DNA of 64,000 nucleotides, taken from NCBI GenBank assembly GCA_963920705.1, contig OY987239.1, forward strand, positions 6,191,871 through 6,255,870, given 5' to 3'. Of this stretch, positions 28,000-39,150 are shown in pieces (within the stretch, counting starts at the first letter, position 1; each line of letters opens with the position of its first letter). This stretch comes from Odiellus spinosus. Taxonomy: Eukaryota; Arthropoda; Arachnida; Opiliones; Phalangiidae. Position numbers and translations under genes: made by a program. The notes beneath the pieces are model-generated. The model was given only the letters and a program-made list of their open reading frames with translations, was not told where the DNA came from and searched no databases.

Positions 28000-30900
28000 G
28001 TACGATTCAATATTTTATCTTGATTCAAAGGACATTGTCCCTGACTATTATTTTTACTCGAAATTCATAGGTCCGGAGGTTGTTAGTTCACTGAGTGCGT
28101 ATTTCGACGAGCCCACAAAGTTAATACTCGTTAACTGGGCGAAAACTTCGAGGACAAACGGAATGATTCGGGCGTACAGCGTCAAGTTGGTCCACCAAAA
28201 GTGGCGACATTCCTGCTTAGTTCCCGTCCCCCAAATCGCCTTCAACGTTTCCAGAGAAGTTAACAGCGTAGTTTTCAACTCGACCCAATTCAAGTTCTCT
28301 TCGTCTTACGCAGTTTACGTAGCGGCCATCACGGATAAGATTAAGGGACCTTATTCTATGGAACTCATTTCAACTCCAGAATCCAGTTAATTATATTTAA
28401 AATATTTCTCAAATTAATTAAACGTGGTTGAAACGATAAATTTCTATCTAATGTTATTAGACTCCATCGTTTCATATCGCCTTTAAAAAGGGTATCACGC
28501 AACTATTAAACCCAAAAAACAAGATTTTTCGCGCCTTTTCGTAAAAACTAATGTAATTGAGATTGCGGCGAGCGGAAATTCGCGCGTTTTTCTCGAAGTA
28601 TACAACTACAATTATGGCGGGAAAATAAATGGCGGGAAATATAAATGGGGCAAAAATTAGCCAGGTTAAAAAATGCTAATTTCAAATAATCTTTACCAGA
28701 AAACAATTGAATATTTCGTGAATGAAATTTTCTACACACATTTCAATGGAGTTCTAAAAAATTTAACCGCGTGGCACCCTTTAAGTACTATATTGTAATT
28801 TAATATTAACTAATTTGTACAAAAATATATTCCTGAATTAGTCCCGGAAGCGGGTCCGAAAAATCTCACCGTTACTAGAGTTACTAGTACGGGTTACCGT
28901 ATAGAATGGGAATCTCCAGACTGCGCATTTTCGAACGGACGGATCACCTTCAACATAACCAGCTATGGAGTACCAATCAAAAGCGAATACACCGTCACCT
29001 CCATCGTCTACATGGAACTAATCCCTAACACGGAGTATGAGGATACGATCATCCCTTGCACGACCGCTGGCTGCGGAAAACTGACCGCCTCGATCACAGT
29101 CACCACTCTCGCCTCGAGTAAGTCAACGCGCGATTGAGAATACATTTTCGGAATTTTGTAATAATTCAACTACATATAATGACCATATAATGAAACGTAT
29201 CTTAGAACCGAGGCCCGGTCCACCCAGGGATTTGACGGTTTACAGCGTGACAAATAATTCCCTGTCGGTTACGTGGTTGCCTCCCATTTCATCCCCGAGC
29301 AAAGTCAGGAATTACCGAATAGCTTTCAAAAAAAATTGCCCCGCGAATTCAAGCCATTATAAATATGAACAAAAAGAAGTTGAAAAACTGCGGTGCAAGA
29401 ACTCCAAACTAAGACGCGATCGACTATGTCACACCATCACCAGATTGGAGCCTAAGACCGATTATGACATCTATGTAAGTGGAATAACGAAAACACGACG
29501 TCAATAATGAAATATATCTATAAACGTGTTGAGATTCGTGTCGCGCAGGTCACAGCCATCGACGACATGGGAGAAGAAAGTATAAGAAAGGAGACTCATA
29601 CTACGGGAAGGACCGAAGAATCAAGTGAGTGACGTATTATTTAATCACGATCAATATCGGATTTAGTCAACGTCCTTAATAAAAGGGGTACTAGACCGTC
29701 GTTGTTATAAGGAGAATGCGACCTACCCTTAACCTTTTAAATAGAACTAGTCCTCCAGTTAAAAAAAAAAATTACAAACAAATATTAAACTAGAAATAAA
29801 TTTAAAACATACCAGGATAATAGGCTTAGCTGGATTCATGGAGATCAGCTGAATTTCTTCGCATTGAAAGGTTCGCGACCAATCGAATGTTAAGACCTTG
29901 CTCATTGGTCGCTTGAAGAAATTCAGGATCTCCGATTTTAATGGTGAATGGTTCCTATTTAAACGATAAGGTTTTGTTAAACATATTTCTTAGCGAGTTC
30001 AAATTTCAATTATATTGATAGTTTAAATTGTGACAGTCAAAATCGATTAAAATGAACTTGTTATGAAAAAATACGTTCACACTAGCGTATACAAATCGAT
30101 TTCAAACGATAAAATCAAATTCAAAAGCTGTTCCATGTTTAGTGATCAACCCAAAAGCTGTTCTCAAATACGAATTCAGATCAGAGCTCTTCCAAATTAA
30201 TTGTATTTTTAAATCTATAAAAAGCTGTTAAATGATTATCTCGTGGTTTTCCCTTAAAGTGATATAACGATTAGATCAACCTGAAATCTGTTCTCCAGTG
30301 CAAATTCGGATCTCTTCCTAAATAGATCTCCTACACAGGATTTACGAAACTTGTTATTGAATCTCATAATTATCAACTACTTCATGTTCAGAACCGGAAG
30401 CGCCTAGCAAATTGAAGTTGGAAAACAGCACTACCACCTCATTATTCGTCTCGTGGATGGAACCGGTTAGAGCCAACGGAAAACTGATCGAATACAGGAT
30501 CAACGTGAAATTGATGAAAATGCACGGCTTGGGCCTCGGAAACAATTCCGTCGTTTACTCCTTCGTGCAACACACACCGGATGTCACCATTCATAACATC
30601 ACGGGATTGGAACGGGCTAATACTTATGACGTCACGGTCGAAGCGGCGACTAGCGCTGGATACGGACCACCAGTTCACAAGTTATTGTACACAAGAAACT
30701 CAGCACCGAAAATAACCGTACGAACGAAAGTAGGCGAAATATTATCCTTACAACTCTTGATTAAACCCATTAATGAATATAATAGACCAATCAGGTAAGC
30801 TTTTCAAGGAATGGTACTTGTTAGAAAAACCTTTTTAAGGTGGGAATTATTCCGTTAGCGCGTACTTCGTGTTGGTGAAGGACGTCACGAATAAACCGGT

Positions 30901-32250
30901 TAAGCGAGAGGAGCTGGAGTTTAATACTTACAACCAATCAAAAATTGAGTACGTCGCGGCTAAATTGAATCCCTTGCTATTGGTCTCGGAAGGAGCCAAT
31001 TTCACGATCGGGGATGGCAAATATTACCACGAATTCTACAACGCCCCTTTACAAAACGGACACGAGTACATTTTCGGCACCGCCGTACTCAGCGAAGTCG
31101 ATGGCGTGAGTACATACGACCTGAAAATAAAGTGGGATTGGAGTAAAATTCCGAATTTGACCGCGGGAATAAAATTAATTTTTTTAGGAACAACAAATTA
31201 CATTTGAATATTTGGACGAAGCAGTTTATGGTGAGATATTAATTATTCATTAATTGACTTTAACTACGACACTATTTTGAATGATTTCAATGTCTATTTA
31301 GTTAGTGAAAGATTGCCGCAGATAGCGTATTCCCTCACCTCGCCTTTGATACCTCAAATGGGATTTATAATCTCGACGATTATTTTAGCAGTCATTCTTG
31401 TTTTTGTCGTAATTTTCTTCATTTTACATTGCAAGTAAGAACTTCTACTTTAATCAGTGTTAAATATCAACTTTTTTAATGGGTATATAATCAAATTTCC
31501 TAAGCAAAAACGTTTTTATCGTTTAAATAGGACTAGTCCACCAGTTAAACAAACAAATATTAAGCTAGTTATTAAATTTAAAACTTACCCGGAAAATAGG
31601 CTTGGCTGGATTCACGGAGATCCTGAGTTTCTTGTCTTTAATGGGTCATCGACCAATCAGTGCAAAGGAGAGTCGTTAAGGCGAGATCTCCGTGAGATTT
31701 CAAATAACACGAGATTGGTCGACGACCCTTCAATTTGAAGAAATTGAGGATCTCGTTGAATCCAGCTAAGCCTATTTTGATGGTAAGTTTTAAATTTAAT
31801 AAAGGTCACTTAGATCTATTGAAACTAAAGCAATGCCCCTTTTGATATGAGGTTGTAAGAGTCTATGCCGGATTGCCGAAACGAGTAATAGCGAGGCTAA
31901 TTTGCGTATTTATATACTGCGTGATATATTTGTTGAATGCTCATATTTGAACAGAAAACCGGAACTCTTCTGCCGTGCCACAAAAGGAACGAGTACCGAT
32001 ACTAAAACAGGTAGATGTAAATGCACCCTGGAGAATGCATTCCAACGTTTATTATCTAGAAACAAACCTGTTTTTAGGTGCAGTTAAGGAAGGGGTCACT
32101 TTCACTAAACCCGCAGAGGTGGTCTACGAAGAGATCGATACGAAATCAGTGTATTTGATGAATCTCAATGATTCCGTAGACGTCAATCGACCAAATCCAG
32201 ATTCGCCTACGTACGTCAATTGTCTCGCCCAGCGCCACCTTTTCGCCTAA
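27906..32250 (+). CDS. Gene A: FN3 receptor, single-pass, receptor-phosphatase-like ectodomain (694 aa)
   Basis: Eleven exons, all phases consistent: 27906-27999, 28071-28385, 28842-29117, 29206-29474, 29549-29624, 30392-30794, 30859-31105, 31188-31230, 31302-31434, 31955-32010 and 32078-32250. Order of parts: signal peptide, three FN3 domains, a fourth FN3, a membrane-proximal domain with FTIGDGKYYHEFYNAPL and YIFGTAVL as in receptor tyrosine phosphatases, one membrane helix, and a tail of about 80 residues. No phosphatase catalytic motif (HCSAGxGR type) exists in the window. The tail has VVYEEI, which fits the ITIM consensus, and PTYVNCL with a YxN motif. Likely a cell-surface adhesion or signalling receptor; its ligand is unknown. 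Confidence 0.85.
28071..28385 (+). CDS. Gene A exon 2: FN3 domain 1
   Basis: Begins PEVVSSLSAYFDEPTKLILV with the FN3 Trp in VNWAK and the strand F Tyr in SSYAVYVAAI. NVS and NST are potential glycosylation sites. The donor is a weak GTTAAT, the same in all copies, so this site is either tolerated or used alternatively. Confidence 0.82.
28842..29117 (+). CDS. Gene A exon 3: FN3 domain 2
   Basis: PEAGPKNLTVTRVTSTGYRI, with IEWESPDC, LIPNTEYEDTI and PCTTAGCGK. The Cys pattern (DC, PC, AGC) is kept in all gene copies and could form disulphides. It is flanked by AG and GTAAGT. Confidence 0.83.
29206..29624 (+). CDS. Gene A exons 4-5: FN3 domain 3
   Basis: Exon 4 (29206-29474) has PRPGPPRDLTVYSV, SLSVTWLPP and the basic segment KNSKLRRDRLCHTI, ending TDYDIY at the donor GTAAGT. 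Exon 5 (29549-29624) gives VTAIDDMGEESIRKETH and completes the domain. The intron between them is 74 bp in gene A but holds the retrotransposon in gene C. Confidence 0.83.
29710..29970. mobile_element. Family B fragment in gene A intron 5
   Basis: Left end GGAGAATGCGACCTACC, with arms containing AATAGGCTTAGCTGGATTC. The right arm is shortened and ends at CCTATTTAAACGATAAGG. Confidence 0.7.
30392..30794 (+). CDS. Gene A exon 6: FN3 domain 4
   Basis: PEAPSKLKLENSTTTSLFVS, WMEPVRANGKLIEYRINV, ITGLERANTYDVTVEAATSA and GYGPPVHKLLYT form a textbook FN3 (Trp in strand B, LxPxTxYxVxVxAxTxxGxG near the end). The exon then runs into the start of the membrane-proximal domain and ends at PI with donor GTAAGC. 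Confidence 0.87.
30859..31230 (+). CDS. Gene A exons 7-8: membrane-proximal domain
   Basis: Exon 7 (30859-31105) begins after an AG at CCGTTAG, giving PISAYFVLVKDV across the junction. It contains YVAAKL, FTIGDGKYYHEFYNAPL and YIFGTAVLSEVDG. Exon 8 (31188-31230) gives EQQITFEYLDEAVY. In receptor phosphatases the same motif order ('GPISxYxxIV', 'YxAaxL', 'FxxGDGkxYxgfxNxPL') lies just outside the membrane. Confidence 0.8.
31302..32250 (+). CDS. Gene A exons 9-11: membrane helix and cytoplasmic tail
   Basis: Exon 9 (31302-31434) has the helix MGFIISTIILAVILVFVVIF and ends at donor GTAAGA. Exon 10 (31955-32010) and exon 11 (32078-32250) encode the tail, with VVYEEI, SVYLMNLND and SPTYVNCLA before the stop. 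Without splicing the helix exon would end in a stop directly after HCK, so a tail-less form is possible. Confidence 0.75.
31500..31800. mobile_element. Family B fragment in gene A intron 9
   Basis: Inverted arms around 31560-31790 (GGAAAATAGGCTTGGCTGG and CCAGCTAAGCCTATTTTG). Genes B, C and D have a family B copy at the same place, so the insertion is older than the gene duplications. Confidence 0.75.
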
Positions 32251-33764
32251 GCAAAGATATTTCACCTTCAAGTGGGCCTGGAATTACTTTTTTTAAACGA
32301 ATATAAATCAGAATTAAAATAAAGAGTTTTTGTCTTTTTCTACCTTTTCCTAATTGTAAAACTACTAATTAAGTTTACGAGACGTTCATTACAGTTTAAT
32401 TTATTCTGATGTCACATATATTGACGTATATATGACGTAGTTTATTCCTGGAACGTAATTAACGATAATTTTCATACCAAAAATGTAAATTTCAAACTTT
32501 CAGCTTTTAACTCATTTAATTATTCAATTATTCTTGTTTTAAATATTGAATAAGTTCAAAAAAACGCCATGATTTTATAAATTAACCACTGACTACCGGT
32601 TGAAATTCAAGCCTTAACAAAGATGCCCGTGTCCATAAGTTAAGCCACATTCCGTTTCATCTTAACGAACCGGAATGGATATAAAATCATTTATTGTTAG
32701 GTTTCACTCTCCCTAGAAAAGGATCGACTTAACTTTAAGAAAAATCATAATTCTGTTGTTAAAATTTAAAACTACGCGTGATTATTAATCATCAACCTAC
32801 ACACTTTGACGGAAACGAACCAGGAACATTCAGGAAAAAAAAATCTTAAGATTTAACAATCTAAAGGCAATAATCCGGCTCTATAGAGGATATGAAGAAA
32901 GTTCCCAAAAATAGACCAAATTGGATAACTATATTTAAATTCGGTAAATGGATAAGAAAATTTACATTCTTAGAATTCGTGGAAAAGAAAAAAAATTATA
33001 ATTAAAAATATATAAAATAATAAACTTAAATTTTAATTTATTTTTTGAAGAAATTAATTTTAATTTTTTTCATATCCGAACATACGTTCACAACTCGGAT
33101 AATACTCTAGGATAAGTTTCCATTTTCGGATAAAATCAGATAAGATTTTTATTTTATTTTATCGATACTAAGCCTTGTAATCGATTTAAATCGTTTCAAA
33201 ACGTTTCGCTAGAGTCGTGTGAACGGGAAAACCTTTTATCTTTTATCGAATCGATTTGATTCGATTTCTCGAAACTGCTTCGGGAACCAGTTTCGTACCG
33301 ATTCGGTAGATTCAACAACCGATAGATGAAACTACCATAAATCGATTTATAAACTGCGTGAACGCGTGACGTTTAAACGATTTCCAGCGATTTGAATATC
33401 GGTTTGATTTTACCGTTTCAAATCCACTAAGAAATACTAGTGTGACCGTGGCAAACGGATAATATCTGAATTTAATTCAGTAGATCTATCCATTTAATAA
33501 AAGTTATACAAATTCCGAGAGCTAGGAAAATGGTCTTATGGTATACTTTAAATTTTATTTCTTGAACATATGGTTCAATGTAGTTGTTTTTATCTCGTCG
33601 AGGGGAGAATGACGCCGGAAAAGGGCTATCATTTTATTCAAATAGTTCCTGGTAAAGAAGAAACGGAAATTAAATAATTTCTTGGAACTATTCGATTAAA
33701 AGACCATTAAATGTAAGTTTAATTTTCACTTTGTCTTCAAATCGTGCGGTGTTAAGTTGCAAAC
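32251..33764. other. Intergenic between genes A and B
   Basis: Almost the same sequence follows gene C (about 55010-56740). It includes a family B right-end scrap (about 32694-32716) and family K at 33165-33445. A lengthy A/T-rich part lies at about 32990-33160. No exon seen. Confidence 0.5.
33165..33445. mobile_element. Family K repeat between genes A and B
   Basis: Contains CGAAACTGCTTCGGGAACC, CAACCGATAGATGAAACTAC and ATATCGGTTTGATTTTACCG. The corresponding place after gene C has one whole and one partial copy in tandem. Confidence 0.7.
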
Positions 33765-34758
33765 ATGATTAGTTTTCAGTTTGTGGGTCTACAATTTTGT
33801 ATGATCGTGGTGTTCTCTTTCATAGGTTTCCCGAAGATGAGGACGGCTGAAGATGGTACGATTCAAAATTTGATTTGATTCAAATGACATTGCCTCTAAT
33901 TATTATTTTGCATAGCTCCGGAGGTTGTTAATTCACTGAGTGCGTATTTCGACGAGCCCTCAAAGTTAATATTTGTTAACTGGACGAAATCGTCGGACAC
34001 AAACGGAATGATTAGCGCCTACAGCGTCAAGTTGGTCCACCAAAAGTGGCGACATCCGTGCTTACTTCCCGTATCCGAAATCGCTTTCAACGTTTCCAGG
34101 GAAATTAGCTGCGTAGTTTTCAACTCGACACAATTCAAGTTTTCTTCGTCTTACGCAGTTTACGTAGCGGCCATCACGGATAAGAAGGGACCAGAGTTGA
34201 TTGAAGAAATTTTAACCCCAGAATCCAGTTAAATATTTTAATTATTTCTCAAATTAAATGTGCACGGTAATAAATAACATTATTATCATACGAATAAAAT
34301 TAGAAACGGATTATCTACCGCGTTGCATCTCGCCTATATAGGGTGATACGCAACTAAATCCAAAAAAAAAAAAGAAAGCTCCGAGAAATTAACCCCAAAA
34401 AAAAAACAGAAATATGAACTTATTTTTCGCGCGCTTGTCGTTAAATGAATGTAATTGAGATTAGGGCACGTGGAAATTCGCGCCTTTTCCAATTCTGGCG
34501 AGAAATATAAATCGCGCCAAAATTAGCCACTCGGCTCACTCCCCTTTTCTGGAAATTCTAATTTCTCTAACTCTCGAAGAAAGAAAAACAGGAAAAAAAA
34601 AAAAAAACTAATTTCAAATCCTCTTTACGAGAAAAACAATTGAATATTTGTTGAATTAAATTTCGCGTAGGCGATTTTTGGACCATATACTATACCCATT
34701 TCTATATATTTTTGGATGAAATTTATTTATTAGCGTGGCACCCTTTAAGTACTATCAT

Positions 34759-35005
34759 ACGCCTATTAATTCTTCATCCGTAAGTGTGAGTTCCCCATAA
34801 TATTCTTTGTATTCACCACTCTATACAGGAGAGAGATAGAAATTTGAAGCCATACGCCACCTCGCGGAAAAACCTAGTTAATTCTCCCTATCCCACATCA
34901 TTCCATTTGACGGGAAACAGGTAGTATCAGCACGCAATTGGAGAGTTTCAAGCTACCACCACTAGATGGATTTGAGTCGCGAGATTGGCCAATCATTAGC
35001 TTAAC
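34759..35005. mobile_element. Insertion of about 250 bp in gene B intron 2
   Basis: Compared with the same intron in gene A (28780-28800), gene B has extra sequence between AAGTACTAT and AGTTTAATATTAAC. It contains GAGTCGCGAGATTGGCC, also seen in family D relatives. Superfamily unknown. Confidence 0.5.
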
Positions 35006-35754
35006 GCTAATTATAGTTTAATATTAACTAATTTGTACAAAAATATATCCCTGAATTAGTACCGGAAGCGGGTCCGAAAAATCTCACCGTTACTAGCATT
35101 GCTAGTACGGGTTTCAATATAAAATGGGAAGCTCCAGACTGCGCGTATTCTAACGGACGGATCATCTTCAACATAACCAGCTATGGAGTACCAATTAGAA
35201 GCGAATACACCTTCACCACCCTCGTCTATACCGACATAACCCCTAACACGGTGTTCGAGAATACGATCATAGCTTGCACGACCGCTGGTTGCGGTAAACA
35301 GACCGCCTCGATCAGAGTCACCACTCTCGCTTCGAGTAAGTCAACGCGTCATAAAGAATAAATTTTCGAAATTTTGTAATAATTGCACTCTTTATAAAGA
35401 AACGCTTCTTATAGAACCGAGGCCTGGTCCACCTAGGGATTTGACTGTTTACAGCGTGACAAATGATTCTCTGTCCATTACGTGTTTGCCTCCCGTTTCG
35501 TCCCCGAGTAAAGTGAAGAAATACAGAATAATATTGGAAAGAAAATTCGCTCACGAAATCAAGATATCATAAATATGTCCTAAAAGAAGTCGAGGACTGC
35601 GATGCAAGAACTCCAAACTAAGGCGAGACCGACTGTGTTACATCACCATCAGCTTGGACTTGGAGGCCAGAGCCGATTACGACATATATGTAAGTAAAAT
35701 TGATGAATTCGAAATTTCCATTCTTATAAACCAAGTTCCAGGGGCTACGGCGAT

Positions 35755-35895
35755 TGGGGTACAAATAAACTGATGAATTATCGCGATAGATGGCCTCACT
35801 CTATCTCTCGCTCTCGTACCTATCCTATCTTGATGCGCGAGGGGAGGGGTTCCCGCCTAGTTTGTCTCTCTCGTCATAGCTTAGCCAATCAGAAA
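35755..35895 (-). mobile_element. Family I repeat in gene B intron 4
   Basis: Reverse complement of 58915-59110 in gene D intron 5: TTGTCTCTCTCGTCATAGC and GAGGGGAGGGGTT here against AACCCCTCCCCTCGCG there. The plus-strand frame 35773-36156 mostly crosses this repeat and is not a gene. Confidence 0.6.
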
Positions 35896-37426
35896 AGGAT
35901 CAGAATGGGAACTACAATAGCGACATCTTTAAAATCAGATCGGCGCGTAAAGAGAGTATCCCATATGGCGCGCTGCCCCAGCAAGTACCTCTTCAATTTC
36001 GAATTCGTCTGTAACGAAAATACGTCTATAATAAAATATGTTTATAACCGTGTTGAAATTCATGGCGCGCAGGTCAGAGCCATCGACGACGTGGGAGAAG
36101 AAAGTTTAAGAAATGACGCCCATGTTAAGGGAAAGACCGAAGAATCGAATGAGTGACGTTTCATTTAATCATAATTAAATCGGGTTTAGTGATAGTGCTG
36201 TAAAAGGCTGAAATAGTTACTTTCATTTCATGGTAAGAACCGGACGCCTTGCAAATTGGAGTTGGAAAACAGCACTACCACCTCATTATTCGTCTCGTGG
36301 TTGGAACCGGTTCGAGCCAACGGAAAACTGATCGAATACTGGATCAACGTGAAATTGATCGAAATGCACGGCTTGGGCCTCGGAAACAGTTCCGTCATTT
36401 ATTCCTTCGTGCAACACACACCGGATGTCACCATTCATAATATCACTGGATTGAAACCGGCTAATACTTATAACGTCACGGTCGAAGCGGCAACTAGCGC
36501 TGGATACGGACCACCAGTTCACATGTTATTCTACACGAGAAACTCAGCAACGAAACATACCGTACGAACGGAACTAGGCGAAATATTCACCATAAAACTC
36601 TTGATAAAACCCATCGATAATTATAACGGTCCAGTCAGGTAGGCTTTTGAAGGTTCTTGTTAGAAAAACCTTTTAAGGCGGGATTTCTTCCGTTAGCGCG
36701 TACTTCGTGTTGTTGAAGGACGTCACGAATAAACCGGTTAAGAGGGAGGTCCTAGAATTGCATACTTATTACCAATCAAAAACTGAGTACGTCGCGGCTA
36801 AATTGAATCCCTCACTAGTTTTCTCGGAAGGAGTTATCTTCACGATCGGGGATGGCAAATATTACCAAGAATTCTACAACGCTCCTTTCCAAATCGGACA
36901 CGAGTACATATTCGGCACCGCCGTACTCAGCGAAGTCGCGGGCGTGAGTATATACGACGTGAAAATAAAGAGGGATTGGGGTAAAATTAAAAATTCACAA
37001 TGTGACCGCGGGAATAAAATTTTATCCAAGTACAAAGGTTGGATTTGTTTTAGGGACAACAAATTATATTTGCATATTAGGACGATGCAGTTTATGGTGA
37101 GATATTTATTAATTAAATTTAACTACGAAACTAATTTGAACGATTTAAATGTCTATGAAGTTATTCAAAGGTTGTTGCCTCAAATGGGATTAATCATCTC
37201 AACGTTCATTTTAACAGTCATTCTTGTTTTTGTCAAAATTTTCTTCATTTTATATCGCAATTAAGAACTTCTACATTAATCAGTGTTAAATATCATCTTT
37301 TTTAAACGTAAACAAGCCTGCTAACTAGAATAGATTAAATGAATACGAAAGACACAGCGAAAAAAGTGTTGGGTGGAATAAAAATTATCAACTTTCCAAA
37401 GCGGAAATGTGTTTATCGTAACGCGA

Positions 37427-37712
37427 CTTAAAGGGAAAATGAAACCTAACTCCTTATCGTTTAAAACAAACGAATATTTAAATAGAAATAAATTTAAAAC
37501 TTCTCGAAAAATAGGCTAAGGGATTCATGTCGATCCTGAATTTCTTCGCGTTAATGGGTCAACGACCAATGAGCAAAGATCCGTCGTTAAGGCGAGATCT
37601 CCGTCAAACTTAAAATAACAACGCGATAGGTCGACGACCCTTCAATTTGAAGAAATTCAGGATCTCGTTGAATCCAGCTAAGCCTATTTTGATGGTAAGT
37701 TTAAATTTAATA
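37427..37712. mobile_element. Family B element in gene B intron 9
   Basis: Starts TTAAAGGGAAAATGAAACCT, the same left end as the copy at 26661. Its right arm ends near GGTAAGTTTAAATTTAA. Confidence 0.72.
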
Positions 37713-38290
37713 AAGGTCACTTAGATCTGTTGAAACTAAAGCAATGCCCCTCTTGAGATGAGGTTGTAAGAGCCTATGCCTGATTTCTGAAACGCGTGAT
37801 AGCGAGGCTAATTAAACATATTTACAAACAGCGTGATCTATTTGATAAATGTACATATTTGTACAGAAAACCTGAACTCTTCTGTCGTGCCAAAAATAGA
37901 CCGAGTACTAATCACAAAACAAGTACGTGAAAATACACCTTGAGAATGTATTCCTACGTTTATTAAAAATAACAAAACCCGTTTTTAGGCTCAGTTAAGG
38001 AAAGGGCGTGTTTCGCTAAACCCGCAAAAATGAATCTCTACCAAGAGTTCGATACGAAATCAGTGTATTTGATGAACCTCAACGACGAGTGTTCTACCAA
38101 TTCCTTAGACGAGAATCGACCTAATTCGCCTACGTACACCAATTGTCTCGCCGAGGGACACCTTTTGCCAGGACACCTAGGCAAAGAGATTTGACCTTCA
38201 AGTGGGCAGGGAATTTGGCTTTGAATTACTTTTTAAAACGAATATAAATCAGAATTAAAATAAATTGTTTTTGTTTTTTCTACCTTTTAC

Positions 38291-38708
38291 CAGAGGTATA
38301 TAATAACCCCCTTCGGGGGGAAGTATGAACGCCCCTATACTACCAATGCTAAAAATCACGAACAACAAGAGCCCGCTGCTGACTATCTAGGCCACTACCT
38401 CGCGCTGGACTTCTCAATGTCGCTAATCTAGTAAATGGTCTTTGTATAAACAAGACGGCTCGATTTGTGTTTAGAACTTCCTATCTCAGGAGTCAGGCTG
38501 TGTGTTAAAATGGAGTCGAAGGTTGACTTCAGCTCGCGAGTTCCGGAAGTGCGCGTAGGGAAAATTTAGTGAGGTTCAAAATGGTGTAACTATTTTTTGG
38601 GAGTAAAGCGGTGTGTCGATCCGCCGCGATTTACGCCGGGCACTTGTTGTTCGTCGATTTTGCCTACCTTTCATACTTCCCCCATAAGGGGGTTATTATA
38701 TACCTCTG
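38291..38708. mobile_element. MITE family G (418 bp) after gene B
   Basis: Inverted ends CAGAGGTATATAATAACC and its reverse complement. Next to them is a GGGGGGAAGTATGAA / TTCATACTTCCCCC pair. The flanks are the 7-bp direct repeat CTTTTAC (38284-38290, 38709-38715). The same place after genes A and C (TCTACCTTTTCCTAATTG) is the empty site. Confidence 0.87.
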
Positions 38709-39150
38709 CTTTTACTAATTGTAAAACTACTAAACAAGTTTACGGGACGTTCATTAAAGTTAAATTTGTTCTGATGCCACATATATTGAAGTATATATGA
38801 ACTAATTAACGATAATTCAATACCAAAAATGTAAATTTCAAACGTCCAGCTCCTAACTCAATAAACGCTTCAATTATTCTTGTTTCAATAGCCGGTTTAT
38901 TGTATAAGTTCCCAAAAACGCGATGATTTTATAAATTTATCAATGGCTACCTGTTGAAATTCAAGTCTAAACCAGATGTCCAGGTCCATAAGGGAAGCCA
39001 CACTACGTTAGCTAACCCAACTAATAAAATGAACTTTAAACAAAAGCTTTAATCCCTACCTTATTTATCATATTTTTTTGGTTTAGGGCTTTAGGTTTCG
39101 GGTGGAAGAATCAGAAACTGTGTTACTTAAAAGGTAAATGAAAACTGCTA

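Larger units (their letters stand above)
27127..28000. repeat. Start of the duplicated block upstream of genes A and C
   Basis: From about 27130 the sequence is nearly identical to 40556 onward (TTTGATTGTAATAACGGGGA...), through exon 2 of genes A and C. The left break coincides with the end of the family B element on the A side. The minus-strand frame 27099-27293 is in this block; its second copy has a 1-bp deletion. Confidence 0.85.
33765..38194 (+). pseudogene. Gene B: FN3 receptor pseudogene
   Basis: Same eleven-exon plan as gene A: 33765-33855, 33916-34227, 35060-35335, 35415-35689, 36073-36148, 36238-36638, 36697-36943, 37054-37096, 37161-37260, 37867-37922 and 37989-38194. Lesions: +1 and -1 shifts in exon 4 with a stop at 35570-35572; donor GT changed to AT after exon 5 (36149); a 2-bp loss near the start of exon 6; a stop at 37078-37080 in exon 8; and donor GT changed to TT after exon 9. 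Exons 1-3, 7 and 11 stay open. A shorter secreted product of exons 1-3 is conceivable. Confidence 0.82.

Noticed and set aside
36249-36440. Plus-strand frame starting MQIGVGKQHY
   Set aside because: It is the shifted frame of exon 6 of pseudogene B caused by the 2-bp loss, not a new protein.
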